From contig JAFGBI010000077.1 in assembly GCA_016933275.1 (NCBI GenBank), positions 1 through 64,000 of the forward strand: a stretch of 64,000 bases of DNA. Reading direction: 5' to 3'. The notes below the pieces were generated by a model. It searched no databases. It saw nothing but the letters and a program-made list of their open reading frames with translations, and was not told the DNA's origin. How positions within the stretch are numbered: position 1 is the stretch's first letter; each line of letters starts with the position of its first letter. Position numbers and translations under genes: made by a program. Of the stretch, positions 51,816 through 60,172 are shown in pieces. This DNA is from Polyangiaceae bacterium (lineage in GTDB: Bacteria > Myxococcota_A > Polyangia > Polyangiales > Polyangiaceae).

Positions 51816-53392
51816 ATGCGAGAATCAAGCGGGTGAGCCACGAGCGCGGCGCCTCGGCGTCGGGCGTGGTCGAGATCGGTTCCAAACCCGTCACCTTCGC
51901 CGACCTCGCGCGCGTCGCGCTCGACGGGGCGGCGGTGCGGCTCCGCGACGAGGAGCTCGATGGCCCCCTGGCGCGGTCGCAGACCGTGCTTCGGGCAGCG
52001 TTCGAGCGCGGCAGCCCCGTCTACGGCTCTTCGACGGGCTACGGCAGCAGCTGTGGGAACCGGATACCGGCCGAGGAGGCCCAGGCGCTCGGCGAGAACC
52101 TCATCCGCTACCACGGCTGCGGGGTCGGCGAGCCGCTCCCGGTCGAGGTCGTGCGGTGCGCCATGCTCGCCCGGCTGCTCTGCTTCCGCCTCGGGTACTC
52201 GGGCGTGAGCCGGGGACTCTGCGGGCAGCTCGTAGCCTTCCTGAACCAGGGGATCACCCCGGTCGTTCCGGCCATGGGATCGGTCGGCGCCTCGGGGGAT
52301 CTCACGCCGATGTCCTACGTGGCCGCGGCCCTGGCGGGCGAGCGGGAGGTCACCTTCAGGGACCGCCGGATGCCGGCGGCGGTCGCGCTCCGCGAGGCGG
52401 GGCTCGAGCCGCTTCGGTACCAGCCCAAGGAGCCGCTCGCCATGATCAACGGCACCGCCGTCATGACGGGCGTGGCGGTGCTCTCGGTCGTGCGCGCGCG
52501 GCGGCTCCTCTCCGCCGCCACGGCGGCCACAGCGCTCGCGGTCCACGCGCTCGCGGGACACGCGCACCATTTCTCCCCCCTCATCTTCACAGCCAAGCCT
52601 TTCCCCGGGATGGTGACCACCGCCGCCCACCTCCGGAAGCTGCTCGAGGCGCGCGGCGAGGTCGAGGAGGCGACCAACCAGGAAGCCCTCCAGGATCCGT
52701 ACTCGCTGCGGTGCGCGCCCCACGTGCTCGGGGTGCTGGCCGATGCGCTCGACTGGGTGGAGCGCTGGGTCGAGACTGAAGCCAACTCGGCCGACGACAA
52801 CCCGCTGCTCGATCCCGAGACCGGCGCCGTGCTCACCGGCGGCAACTTCTACGGCGGACACATCGCGTTCGCGATGGACGCGCTGAAGTCCGCGGTGGCC
52901 TCGGTCGGCGATCTCTGTGATCGGCAGCTCGCCCTGCTGGTCGATCCGCGCTTCAGCCGCGGCCTGCCGGAAGGGCTGGCGGCGCCGGGACCCCAGGCTC
53001 GCGGACTGCATCACGGCTTCAAGGGGATGCAGATCACCGCGTCGGCGCTGGTGGCCGAGGCGCTGCACGCGACCATGCCGGTCGCGTCCTTCTCGCGCTC
53101 GACCGAGTCCCACAACCAGGACAAGGTGAGCATGGGGACGATCGCGGCGCGCTCCGCGCTCCGCACCATCGAGCTCGTCGAGGGAGTGGTCGCCGTTCAC
53201 CTGCTGGGGGTCGCCCAGGGGGCCGAGCTGCGGGGCAGGCTCGGCGCGCGCCCGGGGCTCCAGGCCGTGGTGCAGCGGCTTCGCGAGCTCTCGCCCGCGG
53301 TGACCGAGGACCGCGTGCTCGACGAGGATCTGCGCCGGGTCCAGGGGGCCATCGGCGCGGGAGCGTTCCAGGATGTCGCCCTCGGGACCTGA
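51812..53392 (+). CDS. MIO-type aromatic amino acid ammonia lyase
   Basis: 526 residues. Eliminates ammonia from an aromatic amino acid through the MIO cofactor formed from A160-S161-G162 in GSVGASGDLTPMSY. It also has the catalytic Tyr loop (Y71, YGSSTGYGS), and GGNFYGGHIAF and NSADDNPL. At the substrate-selectivity pair (position of Ser-His in histidine lyases) it has Y100-H101 (RYHGCGVG), so it is unlikely to be a catabolic histidine lyase; Phe or Tyr is likely. GTG 51812 overlaps the ligase stop (GTGA). This is the starter-unit enzyme. Confidence 0.9.
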   Translation: MNARIKRVSHERGASASGVVEIGSKPVTFADLARVALDGAAVRLRDEELDGPLARSQTVLRAAFERGSPVYGSSTGYGSSCGNRIPAEEAQALGENLIRYHGCGVGEPLPVEVVRCAMLARLLCFRLGYSGVSRGLCGQLVAFLNQGITPVVPAMGSVGASGDLTPMSYVAAALAGEREVTFRDRRMPAAVALREAGLEPLRYQPKEPLAMINGTAVMTGVAVLSVVRARRLLSAATAATALAVHALAGHAHHFSPLIFTAKPFPGMVTTAAHLRKLLEARGEVEEATNQEALQDPYSLRCAPHVLGVLADALDWVERWVETEANSADDNPLLDPETGAVLTGGNFYGGHIAFAMDALKSAVASVGDLCDRQLALLVDPRFSRGLPEGLAAPGPQARGLHHGFKGMQITASALVAEALHATMPVASFSRSTESHNQDKVSMGTIAARSALRTIELVEGVVAVHLLGVAQGAELRGRLGARPGLQAVVQRLRELSPAVTEDRVLDEDLRRVQGAIGAGAFQDVALGT

Positions 53393-53810
53393 GCTCGAGC
53401 TCTTCGTCGCGCGCACCGTGCCGTTCTACGACCTCGACCCCATGGGCGTCGTCTGGCACGGAAACTACCTCAAGTACATCGACGAGGCGCGGATGGCCCT
53501 CTTCGACCGCACGGGGCTCGACCTCTATCGTCTCGTCAGCGCGGACGGCTACTACGCATTCCCGATCGTAAAGAGTACGATCAAGCACGTCGCCCCCCTC
53601 CGCCTGCGCGATCGGCTCGAGGTGTATGCGCGCGTGCTCGACGCGCGCCTCAAGATCACGATGGACTTCGAGGTGCGCCGCGGTCAGGACGGGGTCGTGT
53701 GCGCGCGCGCCCAGAGCGAGCAGGCCGCCGTCCGACTGCCCGAGCTCGCCCTCGAATACCGCATCCCCGCCGCCATCACCCAGGTGCTGTGCCCTTGGCA
53801 GACGGACTGA
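53373..53810 (+). CDS. 4HBT-type acyl thioesterase B
   Basis: 145 residues. Hotdog thioesterase with FYDLDPMGVVWHGNYLKYIDEARM (catalytic D-x-D-x-M-G-V-V-x-H). This version is the one usual in aryl polyene clusters. ATG 53373 lies 20 bp inside the end of the lyase gene, and its stop is inside the start of the following kinase fusion. Co-translation with the fatty acid kinase suggests the free acid it releases is directly phosphorylated. Confidence 0.88.
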   Translation: MSPSGPELELFVARTVPFYDLDPMGVVWHGNYLKYIDEARMALFDRTGLDLYRLVSADGYYAFPIVKSTIKHVAPLRLRDRLEVYARVLDARLKITMDFEVRRGQDGVVCARAQSEQAAVRLPELALEYRIPAAITQVLCPWQTD

Positions 53811-55537
53811 ACCCAACCGAGCTCTTGGGCCTGCGCGCGGGCTACCACCGCCTCCGCGAGCACGCCGGGCTGCTCGATGCCATCAACGTCTTCCCGGTCG
53901 CGGACGCGGATACGGGCCAGAACCTCGTCGCGAGCCTCGCCCCGCTCGAGCGGGACTACCCGTCGTCCGCCGAGCTCGCGCGGGCGCTGCTCTGGTCGGC
54001 GCTGGGCAACTCGGGGAACATCGGCGTCGGGTTCCTGCAGGGCCTGCTCGAACAGCCCGACCTCCCGCTCGCGGAGCGGTTCACCCGCGGGGCGACCCTC
54101 GCCCGCGCTGCCGTGGCCGAGCCCAGACCCGGCACCATGCTGACGGTCCTGGAACGGCTGCTCGAGGCGGCGGATCGTTTTGGCATCGGACGGGAGGGCT
54201 TCCCTTCGGTTGCCGCGACGCTCGCCGAGGCGGTAGCGGAGACCACGGCCAGGATGAAGCTCTTGGCCGACTGCGGCGTGGTGGACTCGGGTGCCCTCGG
54301 GCTCTTCGTCTTCTTGGAGGAGTACCTCGGCGTCCTGACGGACTGCCCCGTCCGCACCGACGTCGCCAAGCGCTTCCGCGGCCGGCTCGCCATCCTCCAC
54401 CCGGCAGCGGAGGCGCGCGACAGCGACCACGGCAGCTGCATCGACGCCATGGTAGAGGTGGCGAAGGTGGAGCCGGAGCTCCTGGCGGCGATCCGTGGGC
54501 TCGGTGACTCTGTGGTGGTGGTGCAGTCGCACCACCTCCTCAAGATCCACCTTCACTCCGACGACCCGGAGCGTCTACGCCACGAGCTCGGCGCGCTCGG
54601 CCGCCTGCTGCGCTTCGACACGAGCGCCCTCGTCCCCGAAGCCAGGCACTGCGCGGGCAGGACGCTCAGCGGCCGGGCCAAGCTCGTCACCGACGCGGCG
54701 GGCTCGCTGTCCCGCGAGGTGGCAGAGTCTCTCGGCGTGGAGCTCCTGGAGAGCTACGTCAATCTCCCGGACGGTTCGGGCCCCGAGACCCAGGTCGACC
54801 GCAACGCCGTGTGGTCCGCGCTCCGCGCGGGGAGCCGCGTCACCACGGCACAGGCCCCGATCGCCCAGCGGCACCAGCGCTTCGCCGCCCTCCTCGAGCG
54901 GCACGAGCGGGTCGTCTATGTCTGCGTCGGCTCCGTGTTCACCGGCAACTACGCCGCAGCCGCCGAGTGGGCGCGCCGGCAGGGCGTGGAGAACCGCTTC
55001 CTGGTCCTCGACAGCGGCGTCGCCTCGGGCCGGCTCGCGGTCGTGGTGCGACGGCTCGCCGAGCTCGCCGAGCTCGGCAGGCCGCTGGATCATGCGGCGG
55101 AGACCGAACGTCTGCTCTCGCGTGCCGACGAGCTGATCTTCATCGACACCCTCGAGTACCTGGCGCGCGGTGGGCGCCTGAACCGCGCCTCGGCATGGTT
55201 CGGCGGGCTCCTCGGGCTCAAGCCTGTGATCACCCCCACGCCCCAGGGGGCCAGGCGCGTCGCGATGGCGAAGAGCTTCGAGGGGCAGCTCGAGCATGCG
55301 CGGCGCCGCCTCCAGGCGCTGCCGGACCGCGGCCGTGGCCTCGTCCTCCTGCAGTACACGGACAACGAGGAGCTCGTCCGCGAACGGGTGCTCCCGGTGT
55401 TGCGCGAGGCCGCGAGCGAAGCCCGGATCGAGGTCGGCCCGCTGTCGCTGACCACCGCCGTCCACACGGGGCCCGGGACCTGGGCCGTGGCTTTCCTTCC
55501 CCTTCTCACCGATCCCGAGGCAACGCCATGCAGCTGA
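53789..55537 (+). CDS. FakA-FakB fusion (DhaL ATPase + DegV fatty acid-binding)
   Basis: About 582 residues. Residues 1-190 match the DhaL/FakA kinase domain: NVFPVADADTGQNL (D39, D41 metal ligands) and WSALGNSGNIGVGFLQG. Residues 200-290 match the FakA middle region (LGDSVVVVQSHHLLKIHLHSDDPE). Residues about 300-582 are a DegV/FakB domain: LVTDAAGSLS, SVFTGNYAAA, FIDTLEYLARGGRLNRASAW and GLKPVITPTP. FakA with FakB phosphorylates a bound fatty acid to acyl phosphate, the donor of PlsY. Two subunits are here one chain. GTG 53789 or TTG 53795 start; both overlap the thioesterase. Confidence 0.85.
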   Translation: MPLADGLNPTELLGLRAGYHRLREHAGLLDAINVFPVADADTGQNLVASLAPLERDYPSSAELARALLWSALGNSGNIGVGFLQGLLEQPDLPLAERFTRGATLARAAVAEPRPGTMLTVLERLLEAADRFGIGREGFPSVAATLAEAVAETTARMKLLADCGVVDSGALGLFVFLEEYLGVLTDCPVRTDVAKRFRGRLAILHPAAEARDSDHGSCIDAMVEVAKVEPELLAAIRGLGDSVVVVQSHHLLKIHLHSDDPERLRHELGALGRLLRFDTSALVPEARHCAGRTLSGRAKLVTDAAGSLSREVAESLGVELLESYVNLPDGSGPETQVDRNAVWSALRAGSRVTTAQAPIAQRHQRFAALLERHERVVYVCVGSVFTGNYAAAAEWARRQGVENRFLVLDSGVASGRLAVVVRRLAELAELGRPLDHAAETERLLSRADELIFIDTLEYLARGGRLNRASAWFGGLLGLKPVITPTPQGARRVAMAKSFEGQLEHARRRLQALPDRGRGLVLLQYTDNEELVRERVLPVLREAASEARIEVGPLSLTTAVHTGPGTWAVAFLPLLTDPEATPCS

Positions 55538-56826
55538 AGCTCATCTACCCGAAGTGGGAGAAGCTCCCTGGACAGACCACCTTCGATCTGCCGCCCCACG
55601 GGCCCGTGGTGTTCGCGGCGGCGCTCCCGAAACGGGTCGAGGTGACCTTCGTCGACGAGAACGTCGAGGAGCTCGCGCTCGACGACGAACCCGAAGCAGT
55701 CGCGATCTCGATGATGCTGACCGCGCAGGCGCGGCGCGGGTTCGCCATCGCCGACAGCTACCGCGCCCGCGGGATCCCGGTCATCGCCGGTGGCATCGCC
55801 ACCATGCTGCACGCGGAGGAGACGCTCGAGCACGTCGATGCGGTGTTCCTCGGTGAGGCCGAAGGTCGGATGGAAGAGGTGATCGCCGATCTCGAGCGGC
55901 GTTCGCTCGAACGGGTCTATAACTACCTCGCGACGCCCGCGGATCTCGAGCTCGTCGGCCCGGCGCGACGCGATCTGCTCGACACCGACCGCTACTACCA
56001 CAAGGGCGTGAGAATGGTGGATCTCTTCCACGCCTCCCGTGGCTGCCGCTTCTCCTGCTACCCCTGCGCGGTCTCCTACCTCGGGGGACGGACCTTTCGA
56101 CCGCGCCCCATGCACCGGGTCCGCGAGGAGCTCGAGCGGATCGACAACCGGCGGCTCTTCGTCGTCGATAACTCCCTCGCTCAAGACCGAGAGTGGCTCA
56201 AGGACCTCTTTCGCACGATGGAGCCCTACCAGAAGACCTGGTGCAGCCATCCAATCAAGGACGATCCCGAGATCCTCGAGCTCGCGGCACGCGCAGGCGC
56301 CTGGTACGTCTACCAGGCCGTCTTCGACACCTCCGACTTCATCCGCGACCGCATCCGGCGCTATCACGACCATGGGATCGCGGTGGAGGGCACGATCCTG
56401 CTCGGGCTCGACGACCAGAGCGAGGACGACATCAAGCGCCTGGTCGAGTTCCTGTGCACCATCGAGCTCGACCTCGCGGAGTTCACCGTGCTGACACCGT
56501 TCCCGCACACCAAGGCCTACGACGACCTCGACCGCCAGGGGCGGATCCTCCACCGCGACTGGAACCAGTACGACGCGGGCCACGTCGTGTACCAGCCGCG
56601 CCAGATGTCCCCGGAGCGCCTCGCCGAGCTCTACGACTGGGCGTGGCAGGAGTTTTATCGGGACGAGTCGCAGAGCATCAAGATGTTCAAGCTGCTCAAG
56701 CGCGCGGTGGAGCGCGAGCAAGCGCTCGGCACCTTCGTCCCTCGGCGGCGCGATCTCGCGCGACGAAGCTTCGGGGTCGACCTCGACGCGGCGCGCGGAG
56801 GCACCCCAACGCGGAGCCCCTCGTGA
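55528..56826 (+). CDS. B12-binding-type radical SAM enzyme (locus B)
   Basis: About 432 residues. Residues 1-130 fit the cobalamin-binding domain (LKLIYPKWEKLPGQTTFDLPP, EAVAISMMLTAQARRGFAIA, GIPVIAGGIATML) without the DxHxxG axial motif. The radical SAM core has C173-x3-C177-x2-C180 (CRFSCYPC). VEGTILLGLDDQSEDDIKRL fits the usual barrel motif. Candidate reactions: methylation at sp3 carbon or cyclisation. ATG 55528 overlaps the kinase fusion's stop. It is unlike the locus A enzyme in sequence, so the two probably have separate jobs. Confidence 0.85.
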   Translation: MQLKLIYPKWEKLPGQTTFDLPPHGPVVFAAALPKRVEVTFVDENVEELALDDEPEAVAISMMLTAQARRGFAIADSYRARGIPVIAGGIATMLHAEETLEHVDAVFLGEAEGRMEEVIADLERRSLERVYNYLATPADLELVGPARRDLLDTDRYYHKGVRMVDLFHASRGCRFSCYPCAVSYLGGRTFRPRPMHRVREELERIDNRRLFVVDNSLAQDREWLKDLFRTMEPYQKTWCSHPIKDDPEILELAARAGAWYVYQAVFDTSDFIRDRIRRYHDHGIAVEGTILLGLDDQSEDDIKRLVEFLCTIELDLAEFTVLTPFPHTKAYDDLDRQGRILHRDWNQYDAGHVVYQPRQMSPERLAELYDWAWQEFYRDESQSIKMFKLLKRAVEREQALGTFVPRRRDLARRSFGVDLDAARGGTPTRSPS

Positions 56827-57233
56827 CCACGTCCGGTACCGGCGGATCCGGAGCCGGCGCCAACGATCGCGGGACACTGGGGGCGGATCGCTGGCTCGGT
56901 CGCGTCTACGAGTTCGCCGGACAATGGGGCGTACCCTCCCGATGCAGCCTCTTCACGACCGTTCGCGAGGGACGGTTCGTCGCCGTGGCCACCGAGCTTT
57001 ACGGTGAGAACCCCGGCAGCTCCGTGACCTCGATGGCAAGCTCCGTGGTCGCCGCGCTCGCCGTTGAGCACGGCATCGCCGAGGACCAGATCACCCTGAT
57101 CGTGCGCTGCCCCGGCCGCGGCTCGAAGCTCAGCTGCTACGACGAGACGTTCGATCGGTATGTGCGAGACCCGAACGAAAGGCCACGCTGGGAGCGGATG
57201 ACGAGCGACGAGGTCGCGACGCTGGTCGGGTAG
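56823..57233 (+). CDS. Unknown protein at end of locus B operon
   Basis: 136 residues. GTG 56823 overlaps the stop of the radical SAM gene (GTGA), so it is co-translated. It has no signal peptide or membrane segment. A Gly-rich start is followed by a compact fold with RWLGRVYEFAGQWGVPSRCS, GENPGSSVTSMASSVVAALA and LIVRCPGRGSKLSCYDETF. I do not recognise a family. As the last member of a tightly packed operon it is likely to have a specific role, such as a chaperone or small partner of the radical SAM enzyme. Confidence 0.65.
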   Translation: MTTSGTGGSGAGANDRGTLGADRWLGRVYEFAGQWGVPSRCSLFTTVREGRFVAVATELYGENPGSSVTSMASSVVAALAVEHGIAEDQITLIVRCPGRGSKLSCYDETFDRYVRDPNERPRWERMTSDEVATLVG

Positions 57234-57537
57234 GCGACGACGGAGCTCGGCGGGTCGGCGATCCTGATGGTCGCCCCCGGCAGTGCCGCGACGAACGCTG
57301 TCGGGCCAACACGAGCTTCACCGGCATGGGGGCCGCCGTGGGGGAGCGGGGGGGCTGCGAGCGACGCCAGCCAACGCCGGCCACCGCCGAGATCGAGCGG
57401 CGGGCGGCGCTGACCGTTGGGCCGGGCGGCATCCGGTACGGACGACGCGCTCGACCTAAAGGACTCTCCGCGTCCTGCGTAGGGAACCCGATAGCGGAGA
57501 TCCCTCCACCCAAACCCAGGGAAAGACGAGCATCACC
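57234..57537. other. Intergenic region after locus B
   Basis: No gene, hairpin with T run or clear promoter was recognised. It should contain the end of the locus B transcript and the promoter of the following Gly-rich lipoprotein. Confidence 0.4.
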
Positions 57538-59199
57538 ATGAGCCCGATCCAGCGCAGCGAAGCCATGATGGGGGTCGTCGCCACGATGCTGGTGGCGCTG
57601 CTCCCGAGCGCGTGCGGCCAAGGGAAGTCCTCGGATCGAGGTCGAGCCGGCGGTACCAGTGGGATCGCGGGAGCGGCGGGAGCTTCTGCCACCTATTCGG
57701 GAGGTGAGGGCACGACGAGCGGGGCGGGCAACGATGGCCCAACGGTAGCCGGGACCCACCCGGGAAGCACCGCGGGGGGAGGGGAAGGAGGCAGGAACGC
57801 CGCCGGCTCCGGCGCAGCCGCTGGCGCTGGTGCGGCCGAAGGCTCGAGCGGGAGCGCAGGCTCGAGCGGAACCGGGGGCTCCAGCGGGACCGGGGGCTCG
57901 AGCGGAACCGGGGGCTCCAGCGGGACCGGGGGCTCCAGCGGGACCGGGGGCTCCAGCGGGACCGGAGGCTCCAGCGGGACCGGAGGCTCCAGCGGGACCG
58001 GGGGCTCCGGGGGCTACGCCGGGACTGGAGGCTCCAGCGCCGCCGCAGGGTTCGCTGGCACCGCGGGCTCGGGGCCCGAGATCGAGCTCCCACAGCTCGT
58101 CTTCTCCGTCGACGGTTGTACGCTCGACGGCGACCCGTGCGCGAGCGACCTCGTCACCCATCAGGTGATCGGTGCCCGCACCGTGTACACGCTCGCCGAG
58201 CCAGTGGCAGCGGGAGATATCTCGATCCTCGATGCGGTAGACTTGGTGACGCTGCCTTGGAACATGGAGAACACCGGAACGGTGTCGCTCTCGGCCGAAG
58301 GCGAGCTTCTCCTGGCCGCAGGGGCGCGGATCCTGGTCGCTGGCCTGGGCCACGGCGGAGGCGGAGGCGGGGGCGGCCAAGTGTACGCCGACCCCGCCAA
58401 GTGCGCCGCAGGAACGACCACTCCCGGTGGACAGACCGAGGCGCCACCCGAAGGCGCCCTGGGCGATGCGCCCAGCAGCTCGAGCGCCGGAGACTGCACC
58501 GGCGGTGGAGGCGACGGCGGGGGCTACCACGGCTACTACGGGACCTCCGGCAGCCAGTCCCTCCCCGGCGAAGGGGGAATGGGGGCCGGTGACTTCGGCG
58601 GCGACGGCGGGGGCATCGTGGCGACCGACTCCATCCACTGCGACGAGAGCCACCGCTCAGCGCTCTATCGCGCCGAGCGGGGGCTCCCAGGCAAGCCTGG
58701 CGGTTACCTCGGCGTCGGCATCAACGGGGAAGACAACGCGGACACCAACGACGAAGTGCACCTGGGCTCCGGTGGAGGCGGAGGGGGGGGCGGCCGCTCC
58801 TCGGAAGGCTGGTGTTGCGGCGGAGGAGAGGGCGGAGACGGCGGCCTGCAATCGGCGGTGGGCGGCGCACGCTGCAACTCCGGCGGCGGGGGCTCTGGCG
58901 GCGGGGCGGGGGGCGGGCGCGTGCTGCTCGCTGGATCCCGCATCGTCATCCGCGGGACGATCGACGCGTCGGGCGCGGGCGACGCCAGCGTCGAGGGAGG
59001 ATACGGCGCCGGCGGAGGCATCCTCCTCTCTGCGAGCACGATCTCCATCACGAGCGAGGCGGTCATCCGTTCCCTGGGCGGGGACACGAACGGCAACGGC
59101 AGCCCCACCAACGGAGGCACGCTCAAACTCCGTGGGGTCACGACGAACATCGCCCCCGGGGCCGACATCGCGGTCGGTCTGGTCTCTCCCGTACAGTAG
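57538..59199 (+). CDS. Gly-rich lipoprotein with GSSGTG repeats
   Basis: About 553 residues. Lipobox LLPSAC (MMGVVATMLVALLPSAC) predicts a lipidated surface protein. A spacer of about 150 residues includes nine 6-residue GSSGTG repeats. The mature domain (about 180-553) is Gly-rich and beta-like, with runs of Gly (for example GGGGGGGQVY), many acidic residues and regular GGG turns. The pattern resembles the Gly-rich adhesive or beta-helical surface proteins of myxobacteria. No catalytic motif seen. ATG 57538. Confidence 0.7.
   Translation: MSPIQRSEAMMGVVATMLVALLPSACGQGKSSDRGRAGGTSGIAGAAGASATYSGGEGTTSGAGNDGPTVAGTHPGSTAGGGEGGRNAAGSGAAAGAGAAEGSSGSAGSSGTGGSSGTGGSSGTGGSSGTGGSSGTGGSSGTGGSSGTGGSSGTGGSGGYAGTGGSSAAAGFAGTAGSGPEIELPQLVFSVDGCTLDGDPCASDLVTHQVIGARTVYTLAEPVAAGDISILDAVDLVTLPWNMENTGTVSLSAEGELLLAAGARILVAGLGHGGGGGGGGQVYADPAKCAAGTTTPGGQTEAPPEGALGDAPSSSSAGDCTGGGGDGGGYHGYYGTSGSQSLPGEGGMGAGDFGGDGGGIVATDSIHCDESHRSALYRAERGLPGKPGGYLGVGINGEDNADTNDEVHLGSGGGGGGGGRSSEGWCCGGGEGGDGGLQSAVGGARCNSGGGGSGGGAGGGRVLLAGSRIVIRGTIDASGAGDASVEGGYGAGGGILLSASTISITSEAVIRSLGGDTNGNGSPTNGGTLKLRGVTTNIAPGADIAVGLVSPVQ
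57841..58002. repeat. Nine 18-bp tandem repeats
   Basis: Nine units of 18 bases, consensus GGCTCCAGCGGGACCGGG, in frame inside the Gly-rich lipoprotein. Unit loss or gain keeps the frame, so repeat number may vary between strains. Confidence 0.9.
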
Positions 59200-59339
59200 G
59201 CAAGGACCAGCGACGAGCTCGTGTCTCCGGAGACCCACGCGTCGTGGGCCGATGACCGCACTCGTCCGGCGAGGACTGCGGATTTCCGGGTAAGGCGCGG
59301 GTGGTCCGCGGCTTGCTTCACCCCAGCCATACCCGGAGC

Positions 59340-59595
59340 CACTCATGACCCCAGACAGCTCGTCCTCGGGTTCTTTCCAGCAGGCAGCGTCGTCTTCGGG
59401 TGGTTCTTCGAGAAGACCCGCGGGAGCCTCAGCGTCGCCATCCTCCTGCACATGGGGGCGCACCTGAACAACCCGCACCTCGCGCTCCCGCAGAACCCCC
59501 TCCCGGCCTACGCACACACCGCGGCCTTCGTCCTCTTGGCCGTGCTTCTCATCGGGGCGGACCGAACCTGGTGGCGAGATACCCGAGCGCACTGA
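59340..59595 (+). pseudogene. CPBP intramembrane protease fragment
   Basis: The plus-strand frame reads like the C-terminal part of a CPBP (CAAX/Abi-type) membrane protease: GSVVFGWFFEKTRGSLSVAI, then LLHMGAHLNNP with the family's H-x-x-x-N motif, then a last hydrophobic helix. The N-terminal helices and EExxxR motif are absent, and the sequence before residue 25 or so of the fragment is not protein-like. Probably a gene remnant. Confidence 0.5.
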
Positions 59596-59703
59596 TGATA
59601 GATGGGCACCCCCAACGCGAAAACCTCTCGCCAATGTTGCCGTGATGCTGGCGCGATGAGATCGCCGAGCGATGTACCATGTCCCCTGGCCGAGGTAGAG
59701 GTC

Positions 59704-59880
59704 ATGAGCACCAACCTCACCTCACCGGTGCGCAGACTGCTCGGAGCGCGACGGCGCGTACCGGACACGACGATGCGAGGTGAACTGCCGCGAATCGAGC
59801 CGGGAAACGCGCGGCGGTCACTGCACTCCCTCGTGCGGGCGGCACAGCAGCGCAAGGCGCTCACGGTTGACGCCAGGCCA
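59704..59880 (+). pseudogene. Possible transposase N-terminal remnant
   Basis: The stretch VRRLLGARRRVPDTTMRGEL followed by a segment ending in LVRAAQQRKAL resembles the N-terminus of IS4/ISAs1-type transposases, which have a 'rvPDTTl...L' and 'vraahRRKaL' pattern. The expected DGK/DDE core does not follow; the frame turns into Pro/Arg-rich noise. This is a pattern-based guess. Confidence 0.3.
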
Positions 59881-60172
59881 ACCCCCCGAATCCATCCCCC
59901 GGGGCTGACGCCCCTACCTCAAACCGACAGACCCGTCTCGTCGCGGCGCCGCCAAAGACCACCGCCCCCGGTGGCCCCTTGGCAGCCACTGGCAGCGATG
60001 CTTGCCAGGCCAGCCGCCTGCCCGACGCCGGACCCTAACCCAGCTTCCCGGCCCCACTCCCCCGCCCGACCCCCTCAACCCGCGGCGCGCCCAGCGAGCC
60101 GCCGATCGAGGCTGGGGGCGCGCTCGCGTTGGTTGCCGGGCGGCAGAAGAGTGCTGTACGGTCGGGCCGCCC

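Larger units (their letters stand above)
59200..60172. other. Gene-poor scar region
   Basis: Contains the CPBP fragment and the possible transposase remnant, listed separately. The remainder (59900-60172) is Pro/Arg-rich in all frames and I see no gene or clear regulatory element in it. Confidence 0.5.

Noticed and set aside
51812-53392. Catabolic histidine ammonia lyase (hutH)
   Set aside because: No other histidine-use genes are present, the Ser-His selectivity pair is changed to Tyr-His, and it is embedded between an AMP ligase and a thioesterase.
51269-53416. Open frame of 715 codons on the minus strand
   Set aside because: Shadow of the AMP ligase and lyase genes; no domain and no start signal.
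55090-56877. Open frame of 595 codons on the minus strand
   Set aside because: Shadow of the kinase fusion and the radical SAM gene, whose motifs are unambiguous on the plus strand.
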